Shown: piece by piece, positions 59,731 to 64,000 of the stretch
Layout of the letters: each line of letters opens with the position of its first letter
How positions within the stretch are numbered: position 1 is the stretch's first letter
Assembly (NCBI RefSeq): GCF_004355225.1
Contig: NZ_CP037933.1
Span: forward strand, 1,550,001 to 1,614,000
Length of the DNA stretch: 64,000 nucleotides
Source of the DNA: Flavobacterium nackdongense
Lineage (GTDB): Bacteria > Bacteroidota > Bacteroidia > Flavobacteriales > Flavobacteriaceae
Direction: 5' to 3'
Notes under the pieces: generated by a model
Databases searched by the model: none
What the model saw: the letters and a program-made list of their open reading frames with translations, nothing else
Told to the model about the DNA's origin: nothing
Made by a program: the position numbers and the translations under genes

Positions 59731-60414
59731 TTAGATTTTGAAGCTTACGATTCCATAATCCATTTCAAATACTTGTCCTGATATTGATTTTGCTTGGTCT
59801 GAAATGAGGTAATTGGCCATACTCGCCACTTCTTCGGGTTTCAAATAGTTTTTCATCGGATGGCGTTCCATCATATTTTCCTTCATTCGATCGTTCCGTA
59901 ATATCCCTGCAGCAAGCGAAGTTTCGGTGATTGTTGGCGCAATGGCGTTGACACGAACGACCGATGCCAATTCGGCTCCGAGAGATTTTACCAATCCTTC
60001 GACCCCTGCTTTAGCCGCAGCTACACTGGCGTGAAAAGGCATTCCTAGTTTAGCGGCAACCGTGCTGAACAGAATGATAGAGGGATTGTTCCCTTTTTTT
60101 AACGCGGGTAAATATTTTTGAATTGTTTTGACCGCTCCGATCACATTGATTTCAAAATCATTTCTGAAATCCTCTATGCTCAAACTCCCAATGGGTTTCA
60201 GATTGATGGATCCCGGACAATAAATTAAAACGTCAACATTTTCGATTTCGGGTAAAGGGTCTTGCAACACATTTATTGAATAATGTTTTAAATTGGGATG
60301 TGAAATTTCGGGCGTATTTCTACTGATGTTATGTACTAGGTTACTGCCAAGTTGCTGTTGCAAAATTTCTTTGCCAATTCCTTTGCTACCGCCTATGATT
60401 ACTATGTTTCTCAT
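59731..60414 (-). CDS. Atypical short-chain dehydrogenase/reductase
   Basis: 227 residues. The NAD(P) motif is GGSKGIGKEILQQ. The usual YxxxK is replaced: around the conserved Lys the sequence is PFHASVAAAKAG, with Val at the Tyr position and His seven before the Lys. The Ser is present in FSTVAAK. The enzyme may use a different residue, or bind but not reduce its ligand. It lies 5 bases after the DUF2805 gene of the same operon. Confidence 0.85.
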   Translation of the reverse strand: MRNIVIIGGSKGIGKEILQQQLGSNLVHNISRNTPEISHPNLKHYSINVLQDPLPEIENVDVLIYCPGSINLKPIGSLSIEDFRNDFEINVIGAVKTIQKYLPALKKGNNPSIILFSTVAAKLGMPFHASVAAAKAGVEGLVKSLGAELASVVRVNAIAPTITETSLAAGILRNDRMKENMMERHPMKNYLKPEEVASMANYLISDQAKSISGQVFEMDYGIVSFKI

Positions 60415-60419
60415 AAATT

Positions 60420-60698
60420 CTATCTCTTAGAAATTTTATTGTTGTTGATTTGTCGTTGTCTGCTGCACTTGAATCTGCCTTTATCGAAAACCCTCAATTT
60501 TTCGTGTTTTGTTTTTCTTCCTTGTACTCTTTCTCGCCACATTCTGAAACTGGAAGGTTTCATTTCTTGTCGCATCAAGTCGATAACTTCTTGTTCTTTT
60601 AGACCAAATTGCATCTGAATCGCGTCGAATGTGGTTCGATCCTCCCAAGCCATTTCTATGATGCGGTCTATCTCAATTTCAGATAAATCTCTTTTCAA
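60420..60698 (-). CDS. DUF2805 (TIGR03643) family protein, copy 2
   Basis: 92 residues: LSEIEIDRIIEMAWEDRTTF, FGLKEQEVIDLMRQEMKPS and FRMWRERVQGRK match the family of the 8085-8363 product, with a basic C-terminal tail (KCSRQRQINNNKISKR) suggestive of nucleic acid contact. It overlaps the AarF gene by 4 bases, so it is translationally coupled. Its presence in photolyase operons is a recurring pattern; the function is unknown. Confidence 0.85.
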   Translation of the reverse strand: MKRDLSEIEIDRIIEMAWEDRTTFDAIQMQFGLKEQEVIDLMRQEMKPSSFRMWRERVQGRKTKHEKLRVFDKGRFKCSRQRQINNNKISKR

Positions 60699-62005
60699 TT
60701 GCTATACTTTTTAAATTCATTGACCACAATTTCAGCTTTTAAATCAAACATTAAATTGTACAATCCGAAGAAAGTTCGGTTCATATAAATAAAATGTTTC
60801 GAACCGCGATTGCCATTCATTTTTCGTAGCGTGGTATCTTTGGTGAAACGTTCTCCTAATTTGGCAATATTTTGAAAAAACACTTCGTCCGAAAAATCAA
60901 ATGTTGCTGATTGAAAAGGCTTGGTAAACAAGGATAATAAATCATAAAACATTTGGCTGAAATACTCGATTTCTTCCTGCGAATCATCGTTTCTAAGAAT
61001 TTCTAATTCAAATAATATTTCTTCAAAAAGCATTTTGTTGTCGATGACTTTTTTGTTGACCAACTCAAAATAGGGATTGTAAAAATCATTTGGAATTTTC
61101 TTCATACAGCCAAAATCAAGGGCTACCAATTGATTTTCAGTGTTGACCAAAAAATTTCCAGGATGCGGATCGGCATGCACTTTTCTTAAAATATGAATTT
61201 GATACATATAAAAATCCCAAAGTGCCTGACCTAATTTTTGGGCGACTTTTACGTCTTTGTTTTTAGTTGTAAATTGCGAAAGGTGAATTCCGCTCATCCA
61301 ATCCATTGTGATGATTTTCTCTGAAGAGTATTCAGGATAGTATTGAGGAAAAACTAAGTTTTCGATTTTCTGGCAAGCTTTGGCGACTTCTTGACTTTGT
61401 TTAAGTTCTAATAAATAGTTGGTTTCTTCGGTAAGTTTGTCTTCCACTTCCTTGAAATATTTATCAGAATCTTTGCCTTGAAGATTAAACATTCGAATTG
61501 CAACGGGTTTTACCAAGGCTAAATCAGACGAAATACTATTGGCAACACCTGGATATTGAATTTTGACTGCTAGTTTTTTATTGTTTTTTACGGCCAAATG
61601 AACTTGCCCAATGCTCGCAGCATTTACGGAATTGGGATTGAATTCATCGAAAATTTCATAAGGTGTTTTTCCGAAGTTCGACTTAAATGTCTTCAATACT
61701 AGTGGTGCAGAAAGCGGTGGAACCGAAAACTGAGACAAAGAAAATTTGTCCACATAGGCTTGTGGCAAAAAACTTTTGTCCATACTTAGCATTTGCGCCA
61801 CTTTCAATGCGCTGCCTTTCATACTTTTTAGTCCATCATAAATATCTTCAGCGTTATCTTCGTTCAGTTTGTCGCGAGTCAGGTCGGTGTTGACCATTTT
61901 TTCACTGTAGTATTTAAGGTAGTTGACACCAACTTTAGCGCCCGTTTGCACGAGTTTTGTCGCTCTTTCAATTTTTGACGTGGGAATATAGTCGATAGTT
62001 TTCAT
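60695..62005 (-). CDS. ABC1/AarF (UbiB-like) atypical kinase
   Basis: 436 residues. ABC1 signature elements: MKGSALKVAQMLS where KxGQ is expected (KVAQ, Ala for Gly), ASIGQVHLAVKN, the catalytic VHADPHPGNFLVN and the metal-binding VALDFGCM. The family is a UbiB-type atypical kinase/ATPase linked with isoprenoid-lipid and quinone metabolism. It is 91 bases downstream of the TetR gene, upstream of DUF2805. Confidence 0.9.
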   Translation of the reverse strand: MKTIDYIPTSKIERATKLVQTGAKVGVNYLKYYSEKMVNTDLTRDKLNEDNAEDIYDGLKSMKGSALKVAQMLSMDKSFLPQAYVDKFSLSQFSVPPLSAPLVLKTFKSNFGKTPYEIFDEFNPNSVNAASIGQVHLAVKNNKKLAVKIQYPGVANSISSDLALVKPVAIRMFNLQGKDSDKYFKEVEDKLTEETNYLLELKQSQEVAKACQKIENLVFPQYYPEYSSEKIITMDWMSGIHLSQFTTKNKDVKVAQKLGQALWDFYMYQIHILRKVHADPHPGNFLVNTENQLVALDFGCMKKIPNDFYNPYFELVNKKVIDNKMLFEEILFELEILRNDDSQEEIEYFSQMFYDLLSLFTKPFQSATFDFSDEVFFQNIAKLGERFTKDTTLRKMNGNRGSKHFIYMNRTFFGLYNLMFDLKAEIVVNEFKKYSN

Positions 62006-62096
62006 ATGTCGTTGTTAATTGTTTATTAAAGGTCATATGTAATTCGCATCTATCCTAATAGGCGATTGAATTGTATTTCCTCCAATGCTCAGTTCG

Positions 62097-62756
62097 TTAG
62101 TTATGCTGTATTTTTTCTTTAAATAGAAATTTTCCAAAATCGATTAGGCTTTCAATTGGCGCCATATTCATTAATTCAAAACTTGCTTTTACTGATTTTT
62201 CGATAAAAATATCGCTCTTTTCGAAAGCCGGTGAAGAATCCTCCAACCAGAATTTTAAAATCATCAAAAACTGAATCCAAGCCGATTCTTTGAGCGCTCT
62301 TTCTTGGACGTTATGAAATTTTTCATATTGAATTCTTAAATCGTCTGTAAAGATTTCGCCTATAAAATTTTTGAATTCAACTCTCAAACTGGCGAGTTGC
62401 ATCAGGTTTTTGAGTTGGTTTTTGTGCTCCTGTAGCGTCAATTGAACATAGCTTCGATTGGCCGCCATCATTTCGAAAAATGTGAAATAGAAACTCAAGG
62501 TTTTTGTCTTCATGTCATAACTATCGAAGGCCGAATCTTTTTCAATCAATTCTTTTGTCTTATCAAAAAACATTTTGAAAATTTCTTTCTCAATACTTTC
62601 GATGGTTCCGAAATAGGAATAGAATTCAGTTTCGGTGAAACCATTTTCTTTAGCAAATAGGTAAACGGATTTTGGTCTATCGGCGTTTTCTAAACGATAA
62701 TTCATATACAAAGACACTATTTTATCTTTCGTATTAGGTGTTTTTTTGGTTGCCAT
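62097..62756 (-). CDS. TetR family transcriptional regulator
   Basis: 219 residues. The N-terminal HTH reads KDKIVSLYMNYRLENADRP, then SVYLFAKENGFTETEFYSYF; the C-terminal part is an all-helical ligand/dimer domain of TetR type. It heads the light block (AarF, DUF2805, SDR, folE, DUF2867) and is divergent from the TIGR01777 gene. A 16-bp perfect palindrome (62821-62836) in the shared intergenic region may be its operator. Confidence 0.9.
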   Translation of the reverse strand: MATKKTPNTKDKIVSLYMNYRLENADRPKSVYLFAKENGFTETEFYSYFGTIESIEKEIFKMFFDKTKELIEKDSAFDSYDMKTKTLSFYFTFFEMMAANRSYVQLTLQEHKNQLKNLMQLASLRVEFKNFIGEIFTDDLRIQYEKFHNVQERALKESAWIQFLMILKFWLEDSSPAFEKSDIFIEKSVKASFELMNMAPIESLIDFGKFLFKEKIQHN

Positions 62757-62794
62757 CTGAGTTTTTATTTAAATTATTTGGTAAATATATAAAT

Positions 62795-62824
62795 TGTTTA
62801 ATAAATAACAATAAAAATTAAACA
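62795..62824. promoter_or_regulatory. Candidate CarH-type operator at the TetR/TIGR01777 divergent promoter
   Basis: TGTTTA (62795-62800), 18-bp spacer, TAAACA (62819-62824); the extended arms TTGTTTAAT/ATTAAACAA are perfect 9-mers. The spacing is identical to the sites at the MerR and crtI promoters. Confidence 0.6.
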
Positions 62825-62836
62825 AAATATTTTGTT
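62821..62836. promoter_or_regulatory. Perfect 16-bp palindrome, candidate TetR operator
   Basis: AACAAAATATTTTGTT is its own reverse complement and ends 6 bases before the -33 box of the TIGR01777 gene. It overlaps the right half-site of the neighbouring CarH-type element. Confidence 0.55.
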
Positions 62837-62842
62837 AATCTT

Positions 62843-62872
62843 TTTGAGTTAACCTCAAATTGTGTATATTTG
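62843..62872 (+). promoter_or_regulatory. Promoter of the TIGR01777 gene
   Basis: TTTG (62843-62846), 18-bp spacer, TATATTTG (62865-62872); only 4 bases separate the -7 box from ATG 62877, so the transcript should be leaderless. Confidence 0.75.
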
Positions 62873-62876
62873 TACT

Positions 62877-63788
62877 ATGAAAAAGAGAGTATTGCTTACC
62901 GGAGGTACAGGTTTTATTGGAAGGAATCTCACTAGATTGTTGATTCAGTCTGGATATTCTGTTTCAGTATTAACTAGGAATTTAAAACAAAATAGTGCTG
63001 ATGTTTTTTACTACCGATGGGATGTAGCTCGGGGGCAGATTGATGAAAAAGCAGTCCTGAAGGCGGATTATATCATCCACCTGGCTGGCGAAGGCATTGC
63101 TGACAAGCGATGGACCTCGAAAAGAAAACTGGCTATCATCGAAAGCAGGGAAAGATCCATTCAGTTGATTTATGATGTTTTGAAGCGCAATGATAAAAAA
63201 CTAGATGCCTTCATTTCGGCTTCTGGAATTGGAGTTTATGGCGCGATAAACGGCTCTGAAATTTGCACCGAATCGAGTCCCGCTGTCTCTGATTTTTTAG
63301 GTTCTACTTGCCAAAAATGGGAAGCTGCCGCCGATACCATTCAAAGTTTAGGCATCCGAACGGTTAAAATCCGGACTGGGCTCGTGCTTGGTAAAGAAGA
63401 TGGTTTTTTGAAGAAAATGGCGCCGCTTTTCAAATTGAATTTAGGGTCGGCATTGGGGTCAGGCAAACAGTATATGCCTTGGATTCATATTGATGATTTG
63501 TCCGCGATCTATCTTGAAGCTGTTCGTAACGGCCAAATGTCGGGTGCTTACAACGCAGCCATAAATGATAGCTGTACTAATGAATTTTTTTCGAAAGCTT
63601 TGGCAAAAATCTACGGCTATTCCATTTGGTTGCCGGCTGTCCCTGCTTTTATTCTGAAAATTGCTTTGGGTGAAATGGCTCAAATTCTCTTGACAGGTCG
63701 CAGAGTTTCTTCTGAAAAAATCGAAAAAATGGGGGTTCAATTCCGCTTCAAAAACCTAGAGGAAGCTTTGAAAAATTGCCTATTGTAA
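62877..63788 (+). CDS. TIGR01777 family epimerase-like protein
   Basis: 303 residues from ATG 62877 (MKKRVLLTGGTGFIGRNL); the longer ORF starts inside the -7 box. NAD-binding GGTGFIGRN, then SASGIGVYG (Ser/Tyr active-site region), and a C-terminal DUF1731 domain (about 245-300). The family (YfcH/SulA-like) is an atypical SDR with unknown substrate, often light-cluster associated. It is divergent from the TetR gene. Confidence 0.92.
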   Translation: MKKRVLLTGGTGFIGRNLTRLLIQSGYSVSVLTRNLKQNSADVFYYRWDVARGQIDEKAVLKADYIIHLAGEGIADKRWTSKRKLAIIESRERSIQLIYDVLKRNDKKLDAFISASGIGVYGAINGSEICTESSPAVSDFLGSTCQKWEAAADTIQSLGIRTVKIRTGLVLGKEDGFLKKMAPLFKLNLGSALGSGKQYMPWIHIDDLSAIYLEAVRNGQMSGAYNAAINDSCTNEFFSKALAKIYGYSIWLPAVPAFILKIALGEMAQILLTGRRVSSEKIEKMGVQFRFKNLEEALKNCLL

Positions 63789-63793
63789 GCCTA

Positions 63794-64000
63794 TTATTTT
63801 ACGAAAAAATAATATTTTATTTGTACTGTTTCCGCTACTTTCATTCGCAATATTTCGGGGATAGCGATGTTGTAGTCTTTAGTATTGACTTGAAGTTCAG
63901 CAACAATTTCTAGTCCATTCCCTTCTTTTTTTAGAAAGATTACCGAATTAACTTTTTTAGACTTTCCATGAATTTTTAAGTCTCCTTTCAACTTGAATTC
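63794..64000 (-). CDS. YceI family protein, N-terminal part outside the window
   Basis: Only the C-terminal 68 or so residues are inside: EFKLKGDLKIHGKSK, then QVNTKDYNIAIPEILRMK and a final QIKYYFFVK. The frame is open to base 64000. YceI proteins are lipocalin-like periplasmic isoprenoid binders (decaprenyl-binding in characterised ones). It runs convergently with the TIGR01777 gene, 5 bases apart. Confidence 0.85.
   Translation of the reverse strand, partial: EFKLKGDLKIHGKSKKVNSVIFLKKEGNGLEIVAELQVNTKDYNIAIPEILRMKVAETVQIKYYFFVK

Overview
The window is chromosomal DNA of an A+T-rich Bacteroidota bacterium, almost certainly Flavobacteriaceae and Flavobacterium-like. Evidence seen: promoters of the TAnnTTTG type, short SPII lipoproteins, DUF1800/DUF1501, M61, DUF4369, DUF4252 and DUF2805 families, a flavobacterial carotenoid cluster, and a BtuB/BtuG-type cobalamin receptor locus. 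No phage, plasmid or CRISPR signature was seen.

Layout. 1-5.6 kb: secreted propeller/M28 peptidase (cut at base 1), DUF2721, DUF1800-DUF1501 pair. 5.7-12.4 kb: aquaporin, AlkB, sterol-desaturase-like protein, DUF2805, M61 peptidase, lipoproteins, a stripped-down GT51-like protein. 12.6-13.1 kb: tRNA operon Lys-Lys-Lys-Leu. 13.2-29.6 kb: housekeeping mix (shikimate kinase, HslR, rhodaneses, cyclophilin, glycogen-synthase-like GT, MsrBA, Idi, QueD, Bcp, ManA, tRNA-Thr, S41 protease). 29.8-37.6 kb: cobalamin acquisition locus. On the minus strand a B12 riboswitch precedes a TonB receptor and a BtuG-like lipoprotein. On the plus strand lie BtuF-, BtuC- and BtuD-like genes, spaced apart by two different repeat insertions, one carrying a GxxExxY nuclease-like gene; a TA pair whose toxin has a nonsense codon lies beside them. 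38-41 kb: lone TPR lipoprotein between cassette-like repeats, Kir channel, dienelactone hydrolase. 41.4-49.6 kb: phenylalanine/tyrosine catabolic operon (amino acid dehydrogenase, homogentisate dioxygenase, HPPD, phenylalanine hydroxylase, fumarylacetoacetase, flavin-reductase-like protein) divergent from an Lrp regulator. 50.9-64 kb: light-response region. A CarH/LitR-type B12-binding MerR regulator is followed by crtI, crtB, crtZ, crtY, an SRPBCC protein and a photolyase/cryptochrome; then an opposing block with a TetR regulator, an AarF kinase, DUF2805, an atypical SDR, FolE and a DUF2867 SDR, and divergently a TIGR01777 epimerase; a YceI gene is cut by the window end.

How it fits together. 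The CarH-type regulator should need adenosylcobalamin, which the B12 locus could help supply. I found the same spaced inverted pair, TGTTTA-N18-TAAACA, at three promoters of the light region: the regulator itself, crtI, and the TetR/TIGR01777 divergent promoter. It is the best candidate for an undescribed operator joining carotenoid synthesis and the photolyase/FolE/DUF2805/AarF block into one light- and B12-responsive regulon. The second notable theme is a MITE-like family (four ~200-213 bp copies with ACCCGTTGGGTG-type ends and about 9-bp target duplications), whose internal sequence is also found beside the GxxExxY gene, which is itself bracketed by a perfect 29-bp inverted repeat.
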